Positions 31,985 through 42,685 of a DNA stretch of 64,000 nt are shown here, one piece after another. Origin of the DNA: Diphasiastrum complanatum (Eukaryota; Streptophyta; Lycopodiopsida; Lycopodiales; Lycopodiaceae); assembly GCA_029204225.1 (NCBI GenBank), contig CM055095.1:76323431-76387430 (forward strand). Direction: 5' to 3'. The translations under genes and the position numbers were made by a program. Below the pieces are notes generated by a model. That model was not told the DNA's origin. It ran no database searches and saw nothing but the letters and a program-made list of their open reading frames with translations. Position 1 is the first letter of the stretch. Every line of letters begins with the position of its first letter.

Positions 31985-33488
31985 TTAGAAAAAGTCCAAG
32001 GGTTCTCCCATTGTTCTTATGTGTAACCAGAAAAGTTTAGGTAAAAGAAGGTAAAAGAAAAATTGGAGTTCTGGACTACAAAAAGGTGGAATAAAAAATG
32101 TTAGTTCCTGATGAAATGTCTGAAATTTTGACCATAGTAGTGAGTAGATAATCTTGTTTTTCTTTACAGCAGCTCCAGTTGATGACGTCTGGGCTTGGTA
32201 TGGAATGACGCTTAACGCCTCAAGTTGGTCTTCAGTAACTTGTACCTCTACAGCATCCTTGGTTTCAGTTTGTGTTTCTTGATCTCTCAAGATTTGCCTG
32301 TAGATGGTATCCATTTGGATGGCCTTTTCTGACATTACTGGTGCTGGCTCATCTGTCTGCGTCTCCTGATCTTGTCCTTGTGCTGGTTCTTCCGCATCAA
32401 AAAAATCCATTTGGCCTGATTGGAATTTGGCCTCTTCTAATTCTTCCTTCAGCTTCTCATAAGCAATCATCTGCGGCTACAGATATTGCATTTGGAAGGT
32501 TTGGATCATCCTCTCCTGGATTCCCTTCCATCCCACCGGATCAATTCGGTACCTACCATGAGATACGCAGGCACCGAGTGTGACTTCGGCGCTGATTCGC
32601 CACAATATTGCCTCTTCGGCCTGTTTCTTGTATATCTGATTGCCTTTCTTTAACATTTATGCAGAATTTTGCAGTTGGGCAATTGATTCCTGAACACTGC
32701 TGAGCTCATTACTCAGTTCCGTATTGCTACTCTGAAGAGTAGTTCGCACTCGTCTCTCCTCCTGCAAAGAAGCCTGCAGGGTCTGAAGTTGTTGTTTAAG
32801 TAGTATGTTCTCACTTTCGAAGGCGTTGGACTGCTCTTGCATTTTTTCCAACACTTCGAGCATGGCATCCTGCCTTCCTTTCGCTTCTTCAAGCTCTGTA
32901 TCTTTTCTTCTCAGCTCCGCATTGGTTGCTTCAAGCTCCTCATTTCTGTAGGCCAACTCAGCATTTGTTTTGCTCAGCTTTGTATCTTTTTGGGTGAGGT
33001 CTACTCATACTCTTTCATACTTGGACCCCAACTTCCTGGATACCTTTTCCAAGCTAGCAAGATGCTGAATAGTTGCCCGAGTATCTGGCAGTAGTGTTCC
33101 AAAAACCTTTTGATATAACTCGGCGTCGAGGATTGGTTCCTCAACGTCACTTTCGTTGCCCTACTGGTCATCAGAAAGCTGCTCCTTGTGGTTCTGGCTC
33201 TTGTGGTATTTCAGCCTGATTATGCTCCTGATCAGCAGTGTCCTCCGCCTCCTCTTTCGCATTACTATTTTCTTCTTTGCTGGACAGTGGTGTGTACTGA
33301 AATGATGGCAAAGTCATCCTCACCGTGCTCCCTTGACTTGATGATGATGTGGCTGCTACGGTGGTTGCCTTTGATGTCTGCATATGGGATTCCACCTCAA
33401 TTGATGGGGCTAGCTCTGGTAGTACTGGTGCAATCCTGATGTCCTCCTGCAATGTCAGCACACTAGCATGCATATATAAAATGCCCAT
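31985..33488 (-). pseudogene. Tat element 3' ORF, second part: coiled-coil protein remnants
   Basis: Minus-strand frames at 33488-33171, 32956-32657 and 32470-31985 look like pieces of one protein. First is an acidic Ser/Thr-rich part (PLSSKEENSNAKEEAEDTAD). Next is a clear coiled coil with Leu/Glu/Gln heptads (ELEATNAELRRKDTELEEAK and LLKQQLQTLQASLQEERRVR). Last is an acidic Gln-rich end. An acceptor-like TGACATTGCAG near 33449 suggests splicing from the upstream ORF. Extra ORFs here in Athila-type elements are sometimes called env-like, but I see no signal peptide or fusion-type motif, so the function is unknown. Confidence 0.55.
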
Positions 33489-33491
33489 CTA

Positions 33492-34028
33492 CTAATCCAG
33501 CTTGGAGAACTGATTAACTTTTATTAATTTACAAAATTGCTTGAAAGCAATATGTCCGAAGGCAATATGTTCTCCATTTAAAGCTCTCAGCAGATATCCC
33601 ATATTGGTATTTGAAATTGTGTACTCTTGTTCCGGTAAGAAGATAGAAGCAAGAGCAAATCGAAAGAAGCTCTTGAGATTGGGGTCTCTTATGTAAGAGA
33701 GTTTGTATCCCCGTTTCTCAAGATAAGCCTCTTCTTGAAAAGCTTCGTTCTCCGCAATGAAATCTGGTTTAGTTGACATACTGTTGTCCATAGGCAATCC
33801 TAAGGCACGATAGTAAAATCCCTCTGTGATAACAATCTCTTGATTGCGGACAATTGTGGAAATATGTCCTTCTTCTGTTTCACCCAGATTGCGGATCAGC
33901 TCATAACATAAATCAGTAAGAATTACTGATGGATTGAATTGAAGAAGACCTTCAATTCGCGCTTGAACAGCTAGTGGTTGTAATACTGGTATCACTAGCT
34001 TTGGGTGCGTTTTGAATACAATCGCCAT
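33492..34028 (-). CDS. Tat element 3' ORF, first part: plant-transposon-domain-like protein
   Basis: The ATG at 34028 gives about 178 codons (start MAIVFKTHPKLVIPVLQPLA). The later part has a phenylalanine-rich helical motif (SFFRFALASIFLPEQEY) followed by MGYLLRALNGEHIAFGHIAF. This resembles the domain found in the extra ORFs of Athila-type elements and in plant transposon proteins. It is uninterrupted, which is notable because gag and pol around it are damaged. It could be the first exon of a spliced gene with the coiled-coil segment downstream. Function not known. Confidence 0.5.
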   Translation of the reverse strand: MAIVFKTHPKLVIPVLQPLAVQARIEGLLQFNPSVILTDLCYELIRNLGETEEGHISTIVRNQEIVITEGFYYRALGLPMDNSMSTKPDFIAENEAFQEEAYLEKRGYKLSYIRDPNLKSFFRFALASIFLPEQEYTISNTNMGYLLRALNGEHIAFGHIAFKQFCKLIKVNQFSKLD

Positions 34029-34413
34029 AGTGCTTGTAGATGTAAACGAGCGATGGCAGACAAGAGCTTGATCGCAACAATTCGCAATTCGGAGGGCAAG
34101 AGTGATGGAAAGTGGTAGCGACAACAACTGAAGTGTTTGTGGTTTTAGGCGTATTGATGGTACTTCGATGGATTAGACTAATTATTAAATGGAAGCGTGT
34201 CCTTCGTTTTGAAGGTACATACTCATTAATAAAGTGTCTAGTCCTAAAAACAAAAATAAATAAATAAACAAAATACACAAATGCTTTGCTTGGTAAATCA
34301 AAGCGGAAATTATTATGCGAAAAATGCGAATGTGTCGGAAGGCAAAAAATCCGAAAAATACAAAGGTAAGTGTCACAATTTCCGTATTTCTAAAATGGTA
34401 AATTCCAATGTAG

Positions 34414-34520
34414 TGTCGGGTTTTTTGAAAAGTATAAAATGTAGCAAAGGTCTCGGGTTTTTTGCAAAGTACAAAATGCAGCGAAGGTCTCGGGTTTTTC
34501 GCAATACAAACAATGCAGCA
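34414..34520 (+). repeat. 37-bp minisatellite, about 2.9 copies
   Basis: Units start at 34414, 34451 and 34488 (TGTCGGGTTTTTT / TCTCGGGTTTTTT), each followed by GCAAAGTACAAAATGCAGCGAAG or a close variant. It lies between the integrase end and the 3' ORF of the Tat element. Confidence 0.8.
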
Positions 34521-34739
34521 TGCTTCTGCATTTTCACTAAAATTTAAACTAGTTTCGGCATTTTCGCTAATACTTCGGTAAAATAAAATAAAAATAATTG
34601 GACAAAAAATGACGGCCTTAAAAAACTGATGTATCGGACATTAGTCATAGTAGCGCTTCACCCTTGAACCATTTACTCGAGTGTCAAGTAAATGTCCTTG
34701 GAGATCAACTAACTGAAGTGATCCATTATTAAAAACTTA

Positions 34740-35034
34740 TATAACTTTATACGGTCCCATCCATCTGGTATATAATTTTCCAGGAAACAACATGTGTTTG
34801 TTATCATACAGAAGCGCATAGTCCCCTTGTTACATTTTTATTTTCTTGATGGATTGATCAAAAATTTCTTTTATTTTATTCTGAACTCGTTCAGTCTCGA
34901 TTAATGAAAGACGACGATCCTCCTCCAGTCGCGTCAAAGAAATCATCCGCTCCCAGAGACTATCGTGTTCATCCATTCGCTCTTTATTACTAATGCGAAA
35001 CGTTGGAACTTTGAATTCTATCGGTAGTATGGGA
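34740..35034 (-). pseudogene. Tat integrase C-terminal part with GPY module (continues from 47232)
   Basis: It reads ILPIEFKVPTFRISNKERMD and KKIKM, then a stop, then LYDNKHMLFPGKLYTRWMGPYKV (about 34745-34830), the GPF/Y module. The N-terminal and core parts of the same integrase lie at 47232-47761, cut at YGMHP by copia-2. The TSD TGGGA at 35030-35034 is the cut point. Confidence 0.8.
35030..35034 (+). repeat. Target-site duplication TGGGA of copia-2 (left)
   Basis: TGGGA before TGTGAAAGATT and again at 47227-47231 after AATCTTTCACA. Confidence 0.9.
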
Positions 35035-35683
35035 TGTGAAAGATTCAACTAGTTTCATCACATTTTGCAATATTTCCATATTTGGCATATTGAGGCCAAA
35101 ACTTGTTTTAGACTTAGAGGTTGACTTTTCAAAGTTCGTTAGTCTAAATTTCATTTGAATAAACACTTTTTGAAAGTGTGAGAAAGATAGAATGCGAGTT
35201 TGAGTAAATTCAATTTGAATAAGTTGGGTACATTGAATCTAGACCCAAAATTAGTAGGGTTAGCATTTTGGTGGGAAAGACAAGTGGCCAAATAGGGTTT
35301 GGACTTGCTATAAAAGGATGTAATCATGGAGAGAGTGATCTTCTCTCTTCTCTATTTCATTTCATGCTTATACATGGTTCTCTTGGGTTCTACTATCCAT
35401 TGGTGCACTATCTTAGTGATTGCTTGCAATTCTATGTGTAGAATGATCTATATTTGTTATTTTTGGATCCACACGTGTGAAATATAGTAGCTTGCTGGTT
35501 TTCTATGGACAGCAACAGTACATAATCATTTCATTCAAGTTTGATCAAGTTCTATTAGTGTTTGCATCTCAAATTGTGTGTAGATGCTGATTTTTCTACA
35601 TTGGTGAGATTGGTAGTGTATTTCTCTTTCTAACCAAAGATCATTCAAGTAGATTGGATCTTAAGGATCTGAAATCTTTCACA
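35035..35683 (+). repeat. 5' LTR of copia-2
   Basis: 649 bp from TGTGAAAGATTCAAC to GAAATCTTTCACA. A TATA-like GCTATAAAAGGATG lies at about 35307, and CCACACGTGTGAAA at about 35470 carries the shared ACACGTGTG palindrome. Confidence 0.93.
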
Positions 35684-35696
35684 TGGTATCAGAGCT
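35684..35696 (+). other. Primer-binding site (Met-tRNA type) of copia-2
   Basis: TGGTATCAGAGCT directly after the LTR-terminal CA. Confidence 0.9.
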
Positions 35697-38600
35697 TGTG
35701 TTTCGGATTTTGCTTTTATAAATTGGCTCTTTTGTAGATCAAAACACTAAATAGGTCAATATACTTGTTCAATTCCGATTTTTGAATTCACATACTGGAT
35801 TTGGCCGATTTTTGGATCATTGGTTCAGCCTAAGTGGTGGCTTATAGATTGCATATCAAATTTTCGGCATTTGCACGTAGATTTGGAATAGTCAATTTTT
35901 TGTGATTTTGTCAAAACCCTAATTTTGATTGGATCTCTAGATAGTGAGGTTGTTGGACTTCATTTGAGTGTGTTTCAATCTTAGGAAGTGACAAAAGTCA
36001 TCAGATTAAGGATAGATCATAGGTTGATCAAGATTCCATGATTCTATGTGTTGATTGGCTTGGATAAGTGCTAGAAGAGAATTTGTGAGATAGTTTTAAA
36101 TCTTGGTGATTTATTTTGAAAGCATTTGTTGTTGTTCAAAGGAGTGCTTTGTGCATTGAAGCAGGCTAAAAGAGAAGATCAGGTCATTGCTACATGGCAA
36201 CCTCGATTGGAGTCATGTTGGAAGCCAATGATAGGCTTATCTCAAGTAGCTATTCATTGTGAAAATTGAGGATGGAGTCACTTCTTGAGATGAACGATGT
36301 TTTGGATATTGTTGTAGGCTTGGAGGAGAGTCCAGCAACACAACAAGATCAAGTGAGGTATGACAAGAGGGCCAAGAAGGCTCTACACATGATAAAGATG
36401 AATGTTACCAATGAACTTCTCAAGGAAGTTGGTGATTGCACATCATCTTTTGAAGCTTGGAATTCATTGAAGAAGCTCTATGAATCCAAGTCTACTTATA
36501 GAGTGTTGACTCTAAGAAGGCAAGTCTTTTCTTGTTTGTAAAAGAATGAAGAAAGTCCAAGTACTTTTGTTTTGAGAATGAAAGCATTGAATGATGAGTT
36601 AGCTTGCATAGATGAAAGCATTAAGGAAGGAGAGCTTATTCAAGTGATTCTTAATGGCTTGTTGGATGCTCATGCTAACATTGTTCAAAGTATTGCTATT
36701 CAAAAGGCTTTGCCAAGTTTGATGGATCTTCAAGAGATCTTGATCAATGAGGAATATAGGCTTCAAGCAAGAGGTGGATCTACATCGACACTTCAAGAGG
36801 ATGCTATGTTCACAAAGGGCAAAACCAAAAGCAAGTGGTATAAAGGGCAAGATCAAATGGATGCTTCTTCAAGTGGCAAAAAGAAGGATAGATCAAAGCT
36901 CAAGTGCTTCTATTGTGGCATCAAAGGACAATTTGCAAGTGAGTGCTGCAAGAAGAAGAGAGATCAAGGAGACAAGCAAGGTAATCTTACTCTTGATGAG
37001 GATGGTTTGGATGTTCAAGATGCAAATGATGATGCTTTTGTGATGTCTTCATGTATGCTTGCTAATGATGGAGATCTAGATCCTTGGTGGATTGATAGTG
37101 GAGCAAGTTCACACATGACCTTTCACAAAGAGTACTTCACCTCTTTGTTGGCATATGGAGATGACAAGAGGGTGATCTACATAGCCAATGATGGTGAGTG
37201 TGCAATCAAAGGGATTGGCACAATTCTTATTTCTCTCTCTAAAAATAGGAATGTTCATTTGGAGGATGTCTTGTTTATTCCATCTATTACCAAGAATTTG
37301 CTTAGTGTGAGTCAAATGTTAAGTAAGGGCCTCAAGGTGGAGTTTGATGGAGATGCTTGTTTGATCAAAAAGAAGGATGTCTTGATTGGAAAAGCTAAAA
37401 GACAAGGAAGTTGTTCAAACTTGATGCTTGTGTTATTGCTAACCAAGTCGGATGTGTTGCAAGGGAGCAAATTTCTATTCAAGAGGTTTGGCACAAAAGG
37501 ATGGGACACCTCAACTTCAAGTCATTGGAGGTAATGGCAAGGAAGAAGGTTGTGATTGGTCTTCCAAGCTCCTTAATTAATGACAAGCATGTTTGTGAGT
37601 CTTGTGCTCTGTCTAAGTCACATAGACTACCTTATACTAGACCTATTTCTAGATCTACAAAGCCTTTTCAACTTGTACATTGAGATATTCATGGATTTAC
37701 TACAATTAGCAATAGTGGAGCTAAGATGTATGTAACATTCATTGATGATTTTAGTAGATTTTGTTGGATCTATCAACTAAAGAGCAAGGATGAAGTGTAT
37801 GATCTTTGTCAAGTTCAAGAATGCAAGGGAAAACCAATTTTTCACAAAGATCAAGTGCTTGGGAGGTGACAATGGTGGTGAGTACATATCTAACAAGTTC
37901 AAGACCTTTTGTGATGAGCATGGGATCAAGAGGGAGTATACAACATCAAGGACCCCACAACAAAATGGAGTGGCTAAAAGGAAGAATAGGACTTTATGTG
38001 AAAGTGCTAAAGCTATGAGGTTAAGTGCTCTTGAAAAACCATTTTGGGATCAAGCACTGTTGTGTGCCAATTTCTTGTGCAATAGGTGGCCGAGTGCTAT
38101 TTTGGATGGAAGGACACCTTTTGAGATGCTATTCAAGAGGAGGCCGAGTGTCAACTTTTTAAGAACCTTTGGATGCACATGCTATGTCAACATTACTCTT
38201 GATGATAGGACCAAGGAGGATCCATCTTCAAGAAGAGGTATTTTTGTTGGATATAGTGAGGTGAGTAAAGCCTACAAGGTTTACATTCCTTCTACTAACA
38301 AAGTTATTGTTGGTAGAGATGTCATTTTTGATGAGGGGAACATTCCAAAGGTGTCTTCAAGCATGATTGATGGTAGAGTGGATGGATGTAACATTCTTGA
38401 TGTTGATGAGAAGGATCTTACTTTGGATGGTGGTGATGATGGACCTTCATCAAGTCAAAAGCCAAGGAGAACATCAAGAGAAAGACAAGTACCTTCAAGG
38501 CTCACATATGATCAAAAGAGTAAGCAAGTAGTTTTTGGAAATTATGTTGCTTTTCTAACCTCTTTGAAGGAGCCTACAAGTGTAGATCAAGCAAAGAAAG

Positions 38601-39809
38601 AAGAGGAGTGGATCCAAGCAATGGATCTCGAGTATCAAGCTCTTATGAAGAATGGAACATGGAGATTGGTGGAGTTGCCTAAGGACAAGAAAGCTATTGG
38701 ATGCAAATGGATCTTCAAGGTTAAGACAAACCAAGATGGATCTATCAACAAGTACAAGGAAAGGTTAGTGGCAAAAGGATATGCTCAACAACAAGGAATT
38801 GACTATGATGAGACCTTTGCACCCGTGGCAAAGATGGTAAGCATTCGAGTCATCATTTCACTTGCTACACTTTATGGATGGGATCTATGGCAAATGGACA
38901 TTTCAAATGCATTCGTGAATGGTGATCTTGAGGAGGAAGTATACATGGAACAACCCGAGAGCTGCATTTTATCAACAAAGCCAAATCATGTGTGTCTTCT
39001 ACAAAAGAGTTTGTATGGCCTTAAGCAAGCACCAAGGAGTTGGTATGCTAAGCTTAACACTTTTTTACTCTCTCAAGGCTTTGTTATGAGTGAGTATGAT
39101 CATTCACTTTATCATAGGTTTGCTGGAAATGATGTTACCATCTTGCTAATCTATGTGGATCATATCATCTTGAGTGGTGGAGACAATCAAGATGTGGAGG
39201 ATATCAAGCAAGAATGCTCTTAAGAAGGAGTTTGAGGTGCATGGTCTTGGTAATTTGCAATACATTTTAGAAATAGAAGTCATTAGATCTTCTCAATCTA
39301 CTCTCATTTGTCAAGAGAAGTATGCTAATTCTATTCTAGAAAGATTTCATATGGTAGATGCAAAAGCTATTGATACACCTATGGAGTCGCATGTAAAGCT
39401 AACTATTAGAGGTAATGAAAGATCCTTCGAGGACATTACTCTCTATAGGAAGCTAGTTGGTTCACTCATATATCTAACCGTTACTAGACCTGATCTAAGC
39501 TATTGTGTTGGAAGATTGAGTCAATTCATGCAAGATCCTAGTGAGGAGCATTGGAAGCTAGGAAAGCGAGTTTTGAGGTACATCATTGGAACTCAAGACT
39601 TTGGCATATTGTATGAGGGATCATCACCTAATCTTTTTGGATTCTCAGATTCGGACTATGCTGGAGATGTAATGGATAGGAAATCCATTAGTGCTTATTG
39701 TATTTTCATAGGTGATGGAGCTATATCATGCATGTCAAAGAAACAAGCCACTATCTCATTGTCATCTAGTGAGGCCGAGTACAAAGCTCTTACACATTGC
39801 ACAAAAAAG

Positions 39810-40464
39810 TGTGAAAATTGTCAACATTTCCTAGCTAGTTTGAGGCCTAAATTGGCTAAAATTGTAAATAGTTTTGGTTCTGGAGTTTTGCACGTGTGAA
39901 CCAGGCCACAATGTTTTTATTTACTATATTTTTTCAGTATGATGAAGTGTCAAACTTCATACCCTTCAAAATGAGACCATTTTGATGTATTTTGGTCATA
40001 TAAGCCATTTTTAGCTATTTTTCCTATATAGGGAATATCTAGGGTCAAGTACCTTCTAGAGAGAGGAGAGAGAGTCATCTTCCTCATCCATAAATAGTAG
40101 GGAAGTCGTGGAGAACAGGTTGGAGAAACCTTTTGTATGCTTCATTGAGATCAATAGATCATTGTCATTGTTTCTTCCTCCATTGAGAGCATTGTTGTGT
40201 GTATTGTCTTCAAGCTATTGTGTATGATCTTAGGTGCTTTCCAAAAGTGGTAGGCTGATGTATTATGGACTGTATAATGCTATTTTGGGCCGCACTTGAT
40301 GTTTATGGAAGTTTCCATTTGTGATAAATGCTTTTTGATCAAGTTCTTTGCATTCTAGGTAGCATAGAATGTGTTGCCAATTCCTAGCTTATGTAGTTTG
40401 GAGTGCAAGCATTCAAGCCAATGATCTTGGAGTTTAGATCCACTTAGGATCTGTATTTTTCACA
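39810..40464 (+). mobile_element. Solo copia-type LTR inside copia-2 RNase H
   Basis: 655 bp from TGTGAAAATTGTCAAC to GTATTTTTCACA, with TSD AAAAG at 39805-39809 and 40465-40469. RNase H reads on across it in the same phase. A CACGTGTGAA motif lies at 39891. No primer site, polypurine tract or coding is attached, so it is a solo LTR formed by recombination. Confidence 0.85.
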
Positions 40465-40779
40465 AAAAGATGGTATGGATCAAGAGGATGATCAAGGATC
40501 TTCACTTGCTGGATTTTTCAGAGAGCCCAATCATCTTTTGTGACAATCAATCAGCCCTAAGAATGGCATCCAATCCTATCTTTCATGTTAGGAGCAAGCA
40601 TATTGAGATACAATATCATTTTGTGAGGGAACGAGTCATTGCAAAGGAGGTGGAGCTTCAACATGTGTCTTCAAGGGAATGTGTAGCTGATATCTTCACC
40701 AAAGCATTGGGAAAAGACTTGTTCATGAAGCATAGTACTTCACTTGGAGTATTATCAAAGTCTATGCTAAAACTAGTTG

Positions 40780-40788
40780 AAAAGGGAG
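40780..40788 (+). other. Polypurine tract of copia-2
   Basis: AAAAGGGAG directly before TGTGACAGATT of the 3' LTR. Confidence 0.75.
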
Positions 40789-41109
40789 TGTGACAGATTC
40801 AATTAGTTTCATCACATTTTGCAATATTTTCATATGTGACATATTGAGGCCAAAACTTGTTTTAGAGTTAGAGGTTGACTTTTCAAAGTTCATTAGTCTA
40901 AATTCCATTTGAATAAACACTTTTTGAAAGTGTGGGAAAGATAGAATGCGAGTTTGAGTAGATTCAATTTGAATAAGTTGGGTACATTGAATCTAGACCC
41001 AAATTAGTAGGGTTAGCATCTTGGTGGGAAAGCCAAGTGGCCAAATAGGGTTTGGACCTGCTATAAAAGGATGTAACTCATGGAGAGAGTTATTTTCTAT
41101 CCTCTCTAT
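40789..41109 (+). repeat. 3' LTR of copia-2, left part
   Basis: Matches 35035-35350 with about 16 differences in 315 bp by eye. It ends in TCTAT (41105-41109), the target of copia-3. The remainder is at 46907-47226. Confidence 0.92.
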
Positions 41110-41929
41110 TGTTGAATTTCACACGTGTGGATTGTCCACTACATGTACTTGTGATCTCCTAAGGTGTGTAGATGCACCAAGATCAAGACTAGATTGAGAT
41201 TCAAGATCTATTTTTGATTCTATGGCAAAAACACACTACTACATGCATTCAATCACTTCTAACTCTCACTCACACGTGTGGTAAGTGTTCCAAAAGTATT
41301 CTAAGTAAAAACAAGCTGCTCTTCTCGGGTAGAGAGAGAAAAATAGTCATGAGCTCTCGGGTAGAGAGAGAAAGCTAGAAATTCAATGACACTCAAAATC
41401 CATTCAATCTCAAAATCAATTAGATCCAAAAGGAAGAGTACAATGATACTAATAGATTCATGAAATACCACTATGCTTAACTATGATTGGATCACACTTT
41501 GCCACCTCTTAATCCTATTGGACCATTAATCCATGCACCTCTAAATTCTATTGGACTATATTCAAGCACACCTCAATTTTCTATTGGACCTCACAAGGTT
41601 CCACCTCTAAATCCTATTGGACCTCTTAAGCTTCATCAAACAAAAGCATGACACTTGTCTACACTCTAATTGGCACAAGTTTGGCTCTATTTTGGCTCAA
41701 TATTGGCATTACAAGTGGAAATGGATAATTTGCCATCTATGCCAAATTTGACCCTATCAACATCCTACACCTAAATGCTTGACTATGAAATTCTATGAGA
41801 CCCCTATATCAAACATTTTGATTTACTTTACAATTCTCCACACGTGGGAACATCCTCCACACATGTGAGATTCACTTACAAACTTCTATCATAAAAAATA
41901 CCGAGCTAGATTTTTGCCAATTTCTCACA
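41110..41929 (-). repeat. 3' LTR of copia-3
   Basis: 820 bp, TGTTGAATTTCACACGTGTGG ... GCCAATTTCTCACA. Shares most of its length with the 738-bp LTR of copia-1 but has about 80 bp more near the inner end (a CACACGTGGG/CACACATGTGAG stretch near 41840-41870). Confidence 0.93.
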
Positions 41930-42685
41930 CTCCTCCTCAAAAAATAGCTTGGAAAGTTACTAGATCACTTGAGAAGTTTGTAAATCTTTTTGAGTGGATC
42001 CTTTGGTATGCATAATAAGTGAAGATCAGCCAAGGGATCCATCATAGCAGCACCCTCACCATATCCATGATCAGATCTCTTTGGTAGAGATCTCTTGCCA
42101 ATGCCTTTGAAGAGTGCTCCACCAATATGCCACTATTATCATGGGCTTCCTCCATGCTTGATGATGATCTTTGCCTTGAAAGTTCCACTTGCATGATGGA
42201 TGCACCATAAATAGAGAAATCTGAGGCTTCCAAGCCTTATAAGGATCATGGAGATCAAGATCATAAGATGTGAAACAATGATGATTATCAAGATTATGCT
42301 TTCTAGCTTGACTAGTCCACATACAATGAACTATATCCATGATGGATCTAATCTTGATATCAAAGACTATCTTGATCTTTTTTAGGCTAGTTACTCTCTC
42401 AAGGATGTAAGTGTCCACTTTGGATGCTTCACTTAATCTCAAGAGGAGTTTACAATTTGCCTCAAAACATGATTTTCAAAAAAGTGAGTACCAAGCTCAA
42501 TCTTGTTCTTACTAGAACCAAGAGCATACTTTTGACAATACAATATCTTGCTTTCAAAAAGTATTGGAAACACATCTAAGTCAATAATGACAAGAAACAT
42601 GTCCATACCATAAGCATCATACAAAACTAGTATAGCTTTTCTTGAACTTTGATATCCAAAAAATTCAATGAAGCAAGATAGCATT

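Larger units (their letters stand above)
36194..40793 (+). pseudogene. gag-pol: Copia-2 gag-pol polyprotein pseudogene
   Basis: The ATG at 36194 begins gag (IGVMLEANDRLISSSYSL). A stop replaces the conserved Trp of the S-x-W-K motif at 36260, and further stops lie at 36539 and 37682. Domains: CCHC knuckle CFYCGIKGQFASEC, protease DSGASSHM, integrase zinc end (HKRMGHLNFKSL ... CESCALSK), integrase core with GGDNGGEYI and QNGVAKRKNR, RT and RNase H (DSDYAGDVMDRKSISAY). The RT catalytic box is YVDH instead of YVDD (LLIYVDHIIL, about 39146-39180). Frames change near 37420, 37790 and 39210. A solo LTR (39810-40464) splits RNase H between THCTKK and VWIKRM. The stop overlaps the 3' LTR start. Confidence 0.92.

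Noticed and set aside
33188-33439. Plus-strand open frames opposite the Tat 3' ORF
   Set aside because: Antisense to the acidic and coiled-coil segment, with no domain pattern of their own.
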